Below are positions 1-8,149 of a DNA stretch of 23,039 nucleotides, in pieces. The stretch covers positions 1 through 23,039 of the IMG/VR virus record IMGVR_UViG_3300036846_000511; one strand, written 5' to 3'. Positions within the stretch are counted from its first letter, which is position 1. The number at the start of each line of letters is the position of its first letter. A program made the position numbers and the translations under genes. Source of the DNA: a virus. The notes below the pieces were generated by a model. That model worked only from the letters and a program-made list of their open reading frames with translations, was not told the origin of the DNA and searched no databases.

Positions 1-39
1 GTCAATTTCCCCCCCCTTCGCGTCTGACCTGGGCGGATC

Positions 40-345
40 GTGACTGATGCGAAACGATCGGCCCGGGAGCGCCGCCGCCGGGGCCGGAACGAGATCGCTT
101 TGGACCTGGACCTACGCCGCCATCCGGATCTGGCCCGGGCCCAGCGGTCCTCGTTGCGTAGCCTGGCCGCGCTGCTGGACCGGGCCGAACGTGACGGCGA
201 TCTAGAGGCCGGCCCTAGGATCGCCCATGAGTTCCACGGTCAGCTCGCCTCCGCCGGTATCGCTGTCGCCCCCATCGAACGGGTCGAAACGCTCGAAGAT
301 TTCCTGCGGGCCACCGCCGGCGCTCGCCACACCGAGGACCTCTAG
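40..345 (+). CDS. Putative terminase small subunit (TerS)
   Basis: A 101-residue basic protein starting at GTG 40. It has an Arg-rich N-terminus (residues 6-16) followed by a predicted helical stretch (about residues 30-72) rich in Leu, Arg and Ala. Small terminase subunits bind the packaging site and hand DNA to the large subunit. I assign the role mainly from position, directly upstream of the large terminase and next to an HNH gene at the other end of the window, plus size and helix content; no diagnostic motif is visible. Its last 119 nt overlap the start of the large subunit in another frame, which is unusually long. Only a weak purine-rich element precedes the start. Moderate confidence in TerS, good confidence that it is coding. 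Confidence 0.6.
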   Translation: MTDAKRSARERRRRGRNEIALDLDLRRHPDLARAQRSSLRSLAALLDRAERDGDLEAGPRIAHEFHGQLASAGIAVAPIERVETLEDFLRATAGARHTEDL

Positions 346-1717
346 CCGCCTGAGTGTCGGCCCGGCGGTGGCCGACTGGGCGGAACGGATGGGACGGCCG
401 CTCATGCCCTGGCAGCGCCAGGCGGCCGACGTGGGCCTCGAGGTTGACGATCAGGGCCGGTTCTGTTTCCAGCTGGTCGTGATAACCACTCCTCGCCAGT
501 CCGGCAAGACCACACTCGAAGGGGCGGTACTCGAGCAGCGGGGCGCTACCTTGCCGAGGGCCCGCTGCTGGTTCACGGCCCAGTCCGGCAAGGACGCCGT
601 TGACTGGTTCCTGAACGAGCACGAACCCCTGTTGGCGGCCGGTTTCCGGGGCGGTTACAAGCTGCGCCGGGCGCAGGGGTCCGAGTTCGTCCGCTGGCAT
701 CATTCGGGCGGCCTGGTCCGGCCATTCCCGCCGACACCGGACACCTTGCACGGCAAGACGGCCGATCTGGTGATCGTGGACGAGCCGTGGTCGTTCGACC
801 TGGTCCGGGGCACCCAGCTGGATCAGGCTTTGGTGCCGACGATGGCCACGAAACCGAACGCCCAGGTGTGGAAGTTCTCGACGGCCGGCGACGCCTCGAG
901 CACCTGGTGGCTGGGGACGGTGGAGGCCGGCCGGACCGCGGCCCGCGCCGGTCGTACCAGCGGAATCTGCTATTTCGAGTGGTCCTGCCCGGATGGTCTC
1001 GATCCTTGCGATCCGGTCTCATGGCCGTTGTACCATCCCGCCTACGGGCGGACTATCGGCCCGGAGGCCATGACCGCGGCACTGGACATGCTCGGCGTCG
1101 ACGGGTTCACCAGAGCCTACGGGAACCGCTGGGTATCGACGTTGGAGCGGGTGATCCCGTTGGGGGCGTGGCGGGCCGCCCGAGACGACGACCAGGCCCT
1201 GCCGGAGCGTGGGCGGGTGGCGCTCGGCTTCGATGTGGCCGTCGATAGGAGCGACGGGGCGATCGTGGCGGCGTGGCGGGACGAGGGCGGGGTGGCGCAT
1301 GTGGAGGTGGCGGATCAGCGGCCCGGGGTGGGTTGGCTGCCGGGTCGTCTCGGCGAGCTGGTGGAACGCTGGCAGCCGGTCGCGGTGGTCTATGACGCGG
1401 CGGGCCCGGCTCTGGATGTGGCCGACGCTGCCGGCCGGGCCGGCCTCGAGCTGGAGGGGTTGAAAGCCCGGGAGTATGCGGCGGCGTGTCTGGGCCTCCT
1501 GGAAGCCCTGATAGCCGACCCGCCCGGGTTGCGGTACCGGAACCATCCGGCCCTCGACAGCGCCGCTAACGATGCCACCAGGCGGGCGTTGGGGGACGCC
1601 TGGGCGTGGGGGAGAAGACAGTCGGCCGGGAGCCTGGCCGCCCTGACCGCGGCCACCGTGGCGGTGTGGGGTTGGGATCATGCTCCCGCCCAGCTGGGAG
1701 ATTTCCGCATCTACTGA
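227..1717 (+). CDS. Terminase large subunit (packaging ATPase/nuclease)
   Basis: The DNA-packaging motor: the ATPase powers translocation into the prohead and the C-terminal nuclease cuts the concatemer. Visible motifs are the adenine-binding-type PWQ (61-63), Walker A TTPRQSGKT (87-95), Walker B LVIVDE (181-186), a coupling motif FSTAGD (217-222) and nuclease-type acidic residues in GFDVAVDRSD (D336, D340). About 496 aa is usual for actinophage TerL. Start choice: ATG 227 has AGGA six bases upstream and is the only start that keeps the family-like TPRTSSRLSVGPAVADW segment. GTG 368 would avoid overlapping TerS but would remove it. Residues 1-35 are Ser/Pro-rich and look constrained by the TerS frame. 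Confidence 0.93.
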   Translation: MSSTVSSPPPVSLSPPSNGSKRSKISCGPPPALATPRTSSRLSVGPAVADWAERMGRPLMPWQRQAADVGLEVDDQGRFCFQLVVITTPRQSGKTTLEGAVLEQRGATLPRARCWFTAQSGKDAVDWFLNEHEPLLAAGFRGGYKLRRAQGSEFVRWHHSGGLVRPFPPTPDTLHGKTADLVIVDEPWSFDLVRGTQLDQALVPTMATKPNAQVWKFSTAGDASSTWWLGTVEAGRTAARAGRTSGICYFEWSCPDGLDPCDPVSWPLYHPAYGRTIGPEAMTAALDMLGVDGFTRAYGNRWVSTLERVIPLGAWRAARDDDQALPERGRVALGFDVAVDRSDGAIVAAWRDEGGVAHVEVADQRPGVGWLPGRLGELVERWQPVAVVYDAAGPALDVADAAGRAGLELEGLKAREYAAACLGLLEALIADPPGLRYRNHPALDSAANDATRRALGDAWAWGRRQSAGSLAALTAATVAVWGWDHAPAQLGDFRIY

Positions 1718-1749
1718 CCGCACCCTACTGGTGAGTAACCTGTGTTGGC

Positions 1750-2958
1750 GTGTCCATGGTGTGGTCCCGCAACCCGGGTCCGTGGACTGTCGGCCGCCCG
1801 TCGTCGGGGGCGCCGTCGCTCAGGTTTAATCCGCCGGACGGGACGAACGCCATGGTCGGCCCGTTCGTGTGGGACGCCACTTCGGCCCGGCAGATCCCGG
1901 CCGTAGCCCGCTGCCTGCAAATCTATTCCGGTTTGGTCCGCCAGATGCACATGGACGTCTACCGGGGCGACCAGAAGCTGCCCCGACCCCGCCTGCTGGA
2001 ACGCCCGGACCCTCTGAATGCGGGCTCCTGGTTCGTCGGCATTTCGGTCGAGGACTATCTGCTGTCCGGGAACGCCGTGGCGCTGATCACCTCGAGAGGT
2101 GTCGACGGCTGGCCGCTGACCGTCCAATACCTGCCCATCAACTACGTGTACATCGTCTGGATCCCCGGCCAGGCGTTACCGGATTATTACTTTTACGGCC
2201 AGCCTTTGCCGGTCGAGGACGTCGTCCACGTGAAACGGGGCGCCGACCGCTGGTTCGGCGCGGTGCGGGGGGTGGGGATCGTGGAGGAGGCTATGGGCAC
2301 CCTGGATCGGGTGGCCATGGAAGAGGTGTACGAGTCGGCCACCCTGGCCGGCGCCGCCGTACCGTCGGTGGCCATCGTCACCCCGCAGGCCACGCTGACG
2401 CAGGAGGTCGCCGACGAGGCGGCCGCCAACTGGGACATCAAATACGGGGGCCCGAACCGGCGGCCGGCCATCCTCCCCAACGGCACCCAGGTCATCCCCC
2501 TGGCCTGGTCGCCGAGTGACACGCAACTGATCGAAGCCCGCCACATGTCCTTGACGGACACTGCCAACCTGTTCAACCTGGACGGCTACTGGCTGGGCGC
2601 CCCGGTGGCGGGGATGACCTACCGGACCGCATCGCCCCAATATCAGCAGGTGTTGAGGACCAGCCTGGCGCCGGTGCTCGCCGATTTCGAGGACGTCTGG
2701 TCGTACAACTGGCTGCCAAGGGGTCAGAACATCCGGTTCGACCGGGCCCAGCTGCTGGCGGACGATCTGACCGTCACCTCGAACGCCGCGGTGGCCGTCT
2801 ACCAGGCTGCCATCTCCACATTGGACGAGGCCCGGGCGGCCGTGAACCTGCCACCCACCGACGAGCCCACCGGCCCGCCGGCCCCGCCGCCGCCGGCCGT
2901 CATTGCTGCCCCACCGGCGGCGGCGGACCAACCCATGCAGGAGGTGCCGGCCAAATGA
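1750..2958 (+). CDS. Portal protein (HK97/SPP1-type family)
   Basis: Dodecameric portal at the unique capsid vertex, through which DNA enters and exits and to which the terminase and connector dock. The 402-aa length is typical of the Phage_portal family. The protein has the expected order: N-terminal region with VARCLQIYSGLVRQM, then LLERPDPLNAGSWF and SVEDYLLSGNAV, a central DVVHVKR strand, and the crown/stem region with QYQQVLRTSLAPVLADFEDVW. The C-terminus (about 375-395) is a Pro/Ala-rich tail. Start GTG 1750 is used here; ATG 1756, two codons later, is equally possible. Its last four bases overlap the protease start (ATGA), indicating translational coupling in the head operon. Confidence 0.92.
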   Translation: MSMVWSRNPGPWTVGRPSSGAPSLRFNPPDGTNAMVGPFVWDATSARQIPAVARCLQIYSGLVRQMHMDVYRGDQKLPRPRLLERPDPLNAGSWFVGISVEDYLLSGNAVALITSRGVDGWPLTVQYLPINYVYIVWIPGQALPDYYFYGQPLPVEDVVHVKRGADRWFGAVRGVGIVEEAMGTLDRVAMEEVYESATLAGAAVPSVAIVTPQATLTQEVADEAAANWDIKYGGPNRRPAILPNGTQVIPLAWSPSDTQLIEARHMSLTDTANLFNLDGYWLGAPVAGMTYRTASPQYQQVLRTSLAPVLADFEDVWSYNWLPRGQNIRFDRAQLLADDLTVTSNAAVAVYQAAISTLDEARAAVNLPPTDEPTGPPAPPPPAVIAAPPAAADQPMQEVPAK

Positions 2959-3575
2959 CCGAACCCGAACTCCGCGATTTCACCACCGTTCTGCGGGAGA
3001 CCCAGGCGGTGGGCCGCCCGTACAAATATCTGGAGGGCCGGGCCGTCCCCTACGACGAGTGGACGATGGTGCGCACCGAGTTCGGGAAGTTCCTCGAGCA
3101 GCACCGTCACGGCAGTTTTAAGCGGTCCACGTCGCCGGCCCGCCCGGCCGGCCAGAAACTGCCCCTGCTGCTGTTCCACGACAACCGGTCGTTCCCGATC
3201 GGCCACGCCGAATCCTGGTCGCACCCGGCCGACGGCCTGCACGGCGTGTGGAAGTTGAACGACTCGCCGGAGGCGCAGCGGGCCGGGCGGGCCGCCGAAT
3301 CGGGGGATCTGGTCGGCCTGTCGATCGGGTTCAACGACGCCGGCAGCCCGGCCTGGGAGGACGGCGACCCGTTCTCGGACGATCCGGACGAGCTGCCCCG
3401 GGTCACCCGATTGGAGTCCCGCCTGATCGAGGTGTCGATGACGCCGACGCCGGCGTTCGAGACGGCCGGGATAACCATGGTCCGCACCGCCTGGCGGCCG
3501 CCGACCCCACCGCCGCCGGTACCCCGGGAGGTGGATCGCTGGCGGCGGATCGCCGACCAGCTACGATCCGGTTAG
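2955..3575 (+). CDS. Prohead protease, HK97 family (S78-like)
   Basis: Maturation protease that digests scaffold and trims capsid subunits during head assembly. A 206-aa protein with the family's catalytic signatures: His75 in LLLFHD, Ser123 in GLSIGF, and an acidic residue in LIEVSMTPTPAF (Glu159) as the likely third member. ATG 2955 overlaps the portal stop (ATGA). The gene lies immediately before the major capsid gene, the canonical position. The N-terminal 30 residues (up to KYLEGRAVPYDEW) begin the protease fold directly, so the enzyme appears not to be fused to a separate scaffold. The Arg-rich C-terminus lies past the fold and may be a self-processing tail. Confidence 0.92.
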   Translation: MTEPELRDFTTVLRETQAVGRPYKYLEGRAVPYDEWTMVRTEFGKFLEQHRHGSFKRSTSPARPAGQKLPLLLFHDNRSFPIGHAESWSHPADGLHGVWKLNDSPEAQRAGRAAESGDLVGLSIGFNDAGSPAWEDGDPFSDDPDELPRVTRLESRLIEVSMTPTPAFETAGITMVRTAWRPPTPPPPVPREVDRWRRIADQLRSG

Positions 3576-3702
3576 CGACGCACGCGGCCGACCCCGCCCG
3601 TCCCCCGACCACCGCCCGGGCTTTCGGGCTCCCCGGTGGCCCCGGACGGTGCCTGTCGGGCAGCCCCGCCAGCTGACCCCCGACAAGTGTGGAGGCTGAA
3701 AG
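3576..3702 (+). other. Structured leader before the capsid gene
   Basis: A 127-base non-coding gap in an otherwise packed operon. It holds two potential hairpins. The first has outer arms CCACCG (3609-3614) and CGGTGG (3634-3639) around a smaller CCCG/CGGG stem. The second has arms TGTCGGG (3654-3660) and CCCGACA (3679-3685). A strong GGAGG ribosome binding site follows, about six bases past the second hairpin and just before ATG 3703. There is no T-run after either stem. A role as an RNA-processing or stability element giving extra capsid mRNA is plausible but inferred. Confidence 0.4.
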
Positions 3703-5037
3703 ATGAATCCTGTACTGGACCGTTTGCGTACCCAGCGCGCCGAGCAGATGGCGGCCATGGACGCCGTGCTGTCCCAGGTGTCCGATGACCGGGACCTGGT
3801 CGACGCCGAAAAGTCGCTGTTGACGGCGACACAGCAGCGGCTGGGTGAGATCGACGCCCAGATCAAACCGCTCGCCGACTACGAGGAGATGCGGGCCGCC
3901 CACCAGGCCGCCGCCGCCGCCCTGCCCCAACCCCAGCCGGGCCGGTTGCCGGCCGTACCCCGACGGGCCGACGGCGGCGAACGCGACGTCCAGTACCGCA
4001 GCGCCGGCGAGTTCCTGGTCGACTATATCCGGTCGCGGGGTATCGCCGACCATCAGCCCGACCCGCAGGCCCAGGCCCGGGTGACGGCCGCCTACCAGGC
4101 GAGGGTCGTGGCCGACCAGAAAACCACGGATACTCCCGGCGTGCTGCCGACCCCGATCATCGGCCCAGTCGTCGATCTGATCGACGCCAACCGGCCGCTT
4201 ATTTCGAGTCTGGGCGGCGCCAAAGGGATGAGTTTCGCGGGGGCCAGTTTCTCCCGACCGAAGATCACCCAGCACACCACCGTCGGATTGCAGGCGGCCG
4301 GCGCCGGCGAGAAAACGCAGCTGTCCTCCCAGAAAATGACCATTAGCCCGGTCACATTCAACAAGGCCACCTACGGCGGGACGGTCGACATTTCGAGACA
4401 AAGCATCGACTGGACGTCACCTGGGGCCTGGGACATCCTAGTGCGAGATCTGGCCCAGGTGTATAGCGTGCAGACCGAGACGGCGGTAGCGGCCGCGTTC
4501 AAGGCGGCGTCGACGGCGACACCGGTGGTGGTGGCCACCAATGACCTGAAAGGCTGGACGCTGGCCCTCTATACCGCCGCCATGCATGCTTATCAGGCGT
4601 CGTTCATGATGCCGAACCGGATCTGGTGCAGCCTGGACGTGTGGGCCGCCCTCGGTTCGCTGGTCGACGTGGCCCGGGTGGCCATACCTCAGGACCGCAC
4701 TTCGGAGATGGGCGCGCCGGGCACTTCGACGCTGGCCTCGTTCAACGGTGACCTGCTGGGCTTGCCCCGTATCGTCGTCCCCACGTTTGTGGCCGGCACC
4801 TGTTTTGTCGGCAACTCCAGCCTTTATGAGGTGTACGAGGAGGTGATCGGACTGCTGTCGGTTATCGAACCGTCGATCCTGGGTGTGCAGGTCGCCTATG
4901 GCGGTTATGTGGCGTTCGGGACCCTGTCGGCGACCGGGATCGTCGGTCTGACGGCCCCGGCCGGTATGCCGACCATGGCCGAACTCGAAGGCGAACCCCA
5001 ACCCGAAGCCGAAGAGGCTCCGAAAGCCAAAAAGTAG
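3703..5037 (+). CDS. Major capsid protein, HK97 fold
   Basis: The icosahedral shell subunit. The 444-aa product begins with a helical, coiled-coil-like region (about 1-75; LRTQRAEQMAAMDAVL, LTATQQRLGEIDAQI) that resembles the scaffold-like delta domain of HK97-family capsids, expected to be removed by the adjacent protease. The linker is Ala/Pro-rich (about 72-90). The shell domain follows, with recognisable segments such as SRPKITQHTT, a region containing TYGGTVDISRQSIDW, and the late GGYVAFGTLSATGIVGL. The C-terminus (about 425-444) is a charged Glu/Lys/Pro tail. A strong GGAGG site upstream fits a highly expressed gene. Confidence 0.95.
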   Translation: MNPVLDRLRTQRAEQMAAMDAVLSQVSDDRDLVDAEKSLLTATQQRLGEIDAQIKPLADYEEMRAAHQAAAAALPQPQPGRLPAVPRRADGGERDVQYRSAGEFLVDYIRSRGIADHQPDPQAQARVTAAYQARVVADQKTTDTPGVLPTPIIGPVVDLIDANRPLISSLGGAKGMSFAGASFSRPKITQHTTVGLQAAGAGEKTQLSSQKMTISPVTFNKATYGGTVDISRQSIDWTSPGAWDILVRDLAQVYSVQTETAVAAAFKAASTATPVVVATNDLKGWTLALYTAAMHAYQASFMMPNRIWCSLDVWAALGSLVDVARVAIPQDRTSEMGAPGTSTLASFNGDLLGLPRIVVPTFVAGTCFVGNSSLYEVYEEVIGLLSVIEPSILGVQVAYGGYVAFGTLSATGIVGLTAPAGMPTMAELEGEPQPEAEEAPKAKK

Positions 5038-5043
5038 GCCCGG

Positions 5044-5874
5044 ATGGGCTGGGATCTCGACGAGTGCGGCAGCTGGGGTATCGCCTACTGCGACAACCCG
5101 GCCACCGAGATGGCCGCGGTCCTGGCGTTGCCAGGATCGTGGCCGATGGGCGCCCAGCCCTCCGCGTTCGTCCGCAACGACCAGTGGAAAAACATTCCCA
5201 CCGGGCCCACCATCCCGCCGGTCGCCGGTTATACGATCTGGTATGACGCCTCCCAGATGACCGGGCTGGCCGACGGCGCCAAGGTCGCCACCTGGGCGGA
5301 CGTGACCGGACCGAACACGCTCACCCAGGCCACCCCGGCCAATCAGCCCGCCTATTTCAAAACCACGGCCGCCAACTTGATCAACGGTCATCCGGCTGTC
5401 AAGTTCGACGGCACTACGTCGTTCATGGTCGGCCCGGCCAGCCAGCCCGTCGACCACCCTCAACCGGTCAGTTTCGTGTTCGTCTGCCAACCGGTGGCCG
5501 TGCCGTCCGGGAACGCTCCGCTGCTCGTCGACAACGCCTACACCGGCACCTACGCGGTTGCCGCCGTCTGGGGTCAGTATGCGGGCGCCAATGCCAGCAC
5601 CAGCCTGCCCGTAACAGCCGGCACTTCCTATTTTCTGGTATCCATTTTGAACGGTGCGACGTCGACGATGACCGCCAACGCCACCACCTCGGCGGCGATC
5701 AATCCAGGCACCCTCGGTTATGCAACTTCGTCGCAGTTCCAGGTCGCCAAAAGTCCATCCAATATCTATTTCTCGGTACTGATAGGCGAAATGCTGGCGT
5801 ACCCGTTCTTGCTCAGCCCGGCCCAGATCACCTCGCTACGCACGTACGCCCAGTCGAAATGGGGGACACCCTGA
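5044..5874 (+). CDS. LamG/ConA-like domain protein, candidate virion decoration protein
   Basis: A 276-aa protein with two parts. Residues 1-52 form a short module (GSWGIAYCDNPATEMAA, LALPGSW, VRNDQW) shared in diverged form with the next two genes. Residues about 62-276 resemble a LamG/concanavalin A-like jelly roll: WYDAS near its start, then DGAKVATWADVTG, AVKFDGTTSFM, and a late ILNGATSTMTANA segment ending in ITSLRTYAQSKWG. LamG domains commonly bind glycans. The gene starts six bases after the capsid stop, where head decoration proteins are often encoded. Decoration or host/mucus adhesion is therefore plausible but inferred. It has no signal peptide. The stop TGA overlaps the next ATG by one base. 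Confidence 0.72.
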   Translation: MGWDLDECGSWGIAYCDNPATEMAAVLALPGSWPMGAQPSAFVRNDQWKNIPTGPTIPPVAGYTIWYDASQMTGLADGAKVATWADVTGPNTLTQATPANQPAYFKTTAANLINGHPAVKFDGTTSFMVGPASQPVDHPQPVSFVFVCQPVAVPSGNAPLLVDNAYTGTYAVAAVWGQYAGANASTSLPVTAGTSYFLVSILNGATSTMTANATTSAAINPGTLGYATSSQFQVAKSPSNIYFSVLIGEMLAYPFLLSPAQITSLRTYAQSKWGTP

Positions 5875-6302
5875 TGGCCTGGACCACACTGATGACGGCC
5901 GGGTCGTGGGGGATCGCCACCACCACCGCCCCGGCCACCGACCTGGCCGCCGTGCTGGCCCTGCCCGGCTCCTGGTTGTATGACACCAACCCATCGGGCG
6001 GCAAACAGCGGGTCTATGTGCGCAAAGACCAGTGGGGCAGCCTGCTGGCCACCCCGAACGTGGATCTCATCAACCCCAACTATGGCACCTCTACCGGTGG
6101 TACGCCGGTGACGATCTCGGGTGAAGGGTTGACCGGGTCGACCGGCGTCACCTTCGGCGGTACCGGCGGTACCGCCTTTTCGGTCGCCTCCGACGCTTTG
6201 ATCCGAGTTACCACCCCGGCCCATGCCACCGGCACGGTAGCGGTCGTGGTGGCCAACCCGCGCGGCAATGTCACCATCTCCAACGGATACACCTACAGCT
6301 GA
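5874..6302 (+). CDS. IPT/TIG Ig-like domain protein sharing the capsid-adjacent N-terminal module
   Basis: A 142-aa protein starting at ATG 5874 (TGATG overlap with the previous stop), preceded by GGGGGA about seven bases upstream. ATG 5859 is in frame, but it lies inside the previous gene and has no comparable site. Residues 1-55 (AGSWGIATTTAPATDLAAVLALPGSW, VRKDQW) repeat the N-terminal module of the preceding protein. Residues about 60-142 look like an IPT/TIG immunoglobulin-like domain: INPNYGTSTGGTPVTISGEG, a central TGVTFGG, then VRVTTPA-like and VVVANPRGNVTISNGYTYS ending. Such Ig-like domains are frequent on phage capsid and tail surfaces. Likely a surface-exposed virion accessory protein; the attachment point (capsid versus tail) is not shown by sequence. 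Confidence 0.75.
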   Translation: MAWTTLMTAGSWGIATTTAPATDLAAVLALPGSWLYDTNPSGGKQRVYVRKDQWGSLLATPNVDLINPNYGTSTGGTPVTISGEGLTGSTGVTFGGTGGTAFSVASDALIRVTTPAHATGTVAVVVANPRGNVTISNGYTYS

Positions 6303-6721
6303 TGTCGGACTGGCAACTCATGGCCCACGAGATCCAGCTGCCCGTCCAGGCCGAGCAGGCCATAGCTGTGCCGGCCGGCTGGGAGCCGATCAGCACCCTG
6401 TCCCGCCAAGGGAACAAAGCGGTTGTCCTGTTACGCCGCCAAGCCCAGTACACGCCGCCATCGACGGCGCCGGTGTTGACGTCGCTGACCCCGAACACTC
6501 TCGCCTCCGGCGGGGTGCCGGCCACCATCGACGTGATCGGGACCGGGTTCGACGCCTCGACCACTATCGACGCCGACGGCCAGCCCAGGGCCACCTTCTA
6601 TCTTGACGCCACCCATCTGGAGTACACGGCCCGCCCCGACCTGACCGGCCCGTCCACCGTCCAGATCACCGTCGTGAACTCGAACGGCACCTCCAACCCG
6701 CTGCCGTTCACGTACACCTGA
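6302..6721 (+). CDS. Second IPT/TIG Ig-like domain protein of the same modular family
   Basis: A 139-aa protein coupled to the previous gene by TGATG. Residues about 1-50 are a more diverged copy of the shared module: IAVPAGW matches LALPGSW, and VVLLRRQAQY corresponds to VYVRKDQW. The linker TPPSTAPV leads into an IPT/TIG domain (about 60-139): LTSLTPNTLASGGVPATIDVIG, a FDASTTIDADG segment, YTARPDLTGPSTVQITVVN, and a closing NPLPFTYT strand. Likely another surface accessory protein. Three consecutive genes with the same anchor and variable displayed domains suggest duplication followed by domain exchange. Function is inferred from position and fold only. Confidence 0.72.
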   Translation: MSDWQLMAHEIQLPVQAEQAIAVPAGWEPISTLSRQGNKAVVLLRRQAQYTPPSTAPVLTSLTPNTLASGGVPATIDVIGTGFDASTTIDADGQPRATFYLDATHLEYTARPDLTGPSTVQITVVNSNGTSNPLPFTYT

Positions 6722-7056
6722 TGGCGTACTGGCCGAAACTCCCCGAAGTCAGATCGTTGCTCCGGTTGCAGCCGGACGCGGTCGAGGACGGCATTATCAC
6801 CACCGCCCTGGCCGCCGCTATCGACTACGGCAACCGCCGCCTCAACTACAAATATCCGATCCCACCATCAGATAACGGCACCCTCCCCGACGTCGCCCAC
6901 GAAGCCTGCCTGTTCCATGCCGCCCGCCTCTACCGCCGCCGCGACAGCATCGACGGGACACTCGGTTTCGGCGATCTCGGCGTCGTCCGGGTGGGCCGGG
7001 TGGACGCCGACATCGAAGCCCTCTATTCGTCGGTCGGACCTTTGGTGTTCGGATGA
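6721..7056 (+). CDS. Head-tail connector/adaptor protein (gp6-like)
   Basis: A 111-aa, mostly helical protein whose size, composition and place after the capsid block fit the ring adaptor that binds the portal (HK97 gp6/SPP1 gp15-like). Visible features are PEVRSLLRLQPDAVEDGIITTALAAA, with a DYGNRRLNYKY segment, then HEACLFHAARLYRRRDSIDGTLG and a C-terminal DADIEALYSSVGP. The helix with LYRRRxSIDG and the following G-F-G-D-L-G loop are typical of these connectors. Start ATG 6721 overlaps the upstream stop (TGATG), and the stop overlaps the next ATG (ATGA). The specific family is a recollection from pattern, not a search. Confidence 0.75.
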   Translation: MAYWPKLPEVRSLLRLQPDAVEDGIITTALAAAIDYGNRRLNYKYPIPPSDNGTLPDVAHEACLFHAARLYRRRDSIDGTLGFGDLGVVRVGRVDADIEALYSSVGPLVFG

Positions 7057-7436
7057 CCTGGAACCGCCAGACTGCGGCCGCCGCCATCACCAGCGCCCTG
7101 CAGGTGACGTTGGGGGAGACGGTGTGGGTCTACTCGAAGCCGCCGGGCACGGTGAACCCGCCGGCGGTGATCGTGGGCCGCCCCACCGAGGTCCGTTACA
7201 GCATCCCGGCGTTCTCGATCGACGAAGCAACCTTGCCGGTCACCTGTGTGGGCCCGGTAGACGGTGACGATGTGGTCGACCAGCTCGCCGCCCAGGTCCG
7301 CGCCAGCTTTCCGGATCCGACCCTCGGGGGTGTGGTGCAAGCCTGCTGGCCTACCGATGAGCGGGCCTGGCGGCAAGCCTCGATCGCCGGCGTCGACGTC
7401 CTTTTGGCCGACGTGAACCTGACCATCCAAATGTAA
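7053..7436 (+). CDS. Tail terminator / tail completion protein candidate
   Basis: A 127-aa protein between the connector and the major tail protein, coupled to the connector by ATGA. The alternating hydrophobic pattern (PPAVIVGRPTEVRY, VDVLLADVNLTIQM) with a central helix (DDVVDQLAAQVRASF) fits the alpha/beta fold of tail terminator proteins, which cap the tail tube and form the interface to the head. Position and size support this. A head-closure role is the main alternative, because the HK97-gp10-like gene is displaced to after the major tail gene. The next gene's ribosome binding site lies just after its stop. Confidence 0.6.
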   Translation: MTWNRQTAAAAITSALQVTLGETVWVYSKPPGTVNPPAVIVGRPTEVRYSIPAFSIDEATLPVTCVGPVDGDDVVDQLAAQVRASFPDPTLGGVVQACWPTDERAWRQASIAGVDVLLADVNLTIQM

Positions 7437-7450
7437 AGAAAGGTTGCCCT

Positions 7451-8149
7451 ATGTCGGTTATCGAAGACGAAGCGAACGGCCCGCCCGAAGTCTCTCTTAC
7501 TGCGGCAGGGGATCCGACCCCGCCGGTAGCCACCCCGCTGATATTGAACGACGCTTACTTCGAGATTGGTGGCGTAAATCTGCGCTGTCTGGTGCAACAT
7601 CTCGAGGTGTCGCCGGAGGTGAAACTGGTGACGGTCACCTCGTTTTGTGCGGAGACCGATTATCCGGGCGTAGTGAAGTGGCATTTGCGGGTGACGTTTT
7701 TCCAGAGCTTCGATGTGGGGGCCACGTTCGCCACTTTGAACACTGCGCTGGCTGCCTATACGGCGTCGGGGACGCCGGTCAACTTCAAGGCCCGCCCCTA
7801 CTCCTCGAGGGTGGCCGCCACCAATAATCCGATCATCTCCGGGCTGGCCATACCGCAACCGTTCGAGCTGATCGGCGGCGACGCCGGCACCGCCTCCCAG
7901 GTCCAGATCGACTGGAACCTGACCGCACCCCCCACCATCGACACCGGTGCGGTCACCGCCACCGGGGCTACCGCCGGCCAGCCCGGCTTTTATACGCCCT
8001 CCGGTGCGACCGTACCGGCCAACCTGGCCGCCCTCACCGGTATTACGGCCACACCGGCCACGGCGTGGACGGTCGGCCAGTACTGCATAACGGCCGATTT
8101 ACTGGCGGCTCACTGGAGTGGCAGCGCCTGGGTTGCAGGCAAAGCCTGA
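7451..8149 (+). CDS. Major tail protein (tail tube)
   Basis: A 232-aa protein that would polymerise into the tail tube. The core (about 30-165) carries typical tube features: an N-terminal strand/loop with LNDAYFEIGGVNLRCLVQHLEV, then LVTVTSFCAETDYPGVVKWHLRVTFFQSF, and a later QVQIDWNL strand. Residues about 168-232 form a Thr/Ala/Gly-rich extension that includes TPSGATVPANLAALTGITATPATAW and ends ITADLLAAHWSGSAWVAGKA. This may be a decoration lobe on the tube surface. AAAGG precedes ATG 7451 at good spacing. The last 40 bases overlap the 3' end of an HNH gene on the other strand. Confidence 0.85.
   Translation: MSVIEDEANGPPEVSLTAAGDPTPPVATPLILNDAYFEIGGVNLRCLVQHLEVSPEVKLVTVTSFCAETDYPGVVKWHLRVTFFQSFDVGATFATLNTALAAYTASGTPVNFKARPYSSRVAATNNPIISGLAIPQPFELIGGDAGTASQVQIDWNLTAPPTIDTGAVTATGATAGQPGFYTPSGATVPANLAALTGITATPATAWTVGQYCITADLLAAHWSGSAWVAGKA

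Noticed and set aside
3403-4401. Minus-strand open frame of 332 codons
   Set aside because: Antisense to protease and capsid genes; composition typical of shadows.
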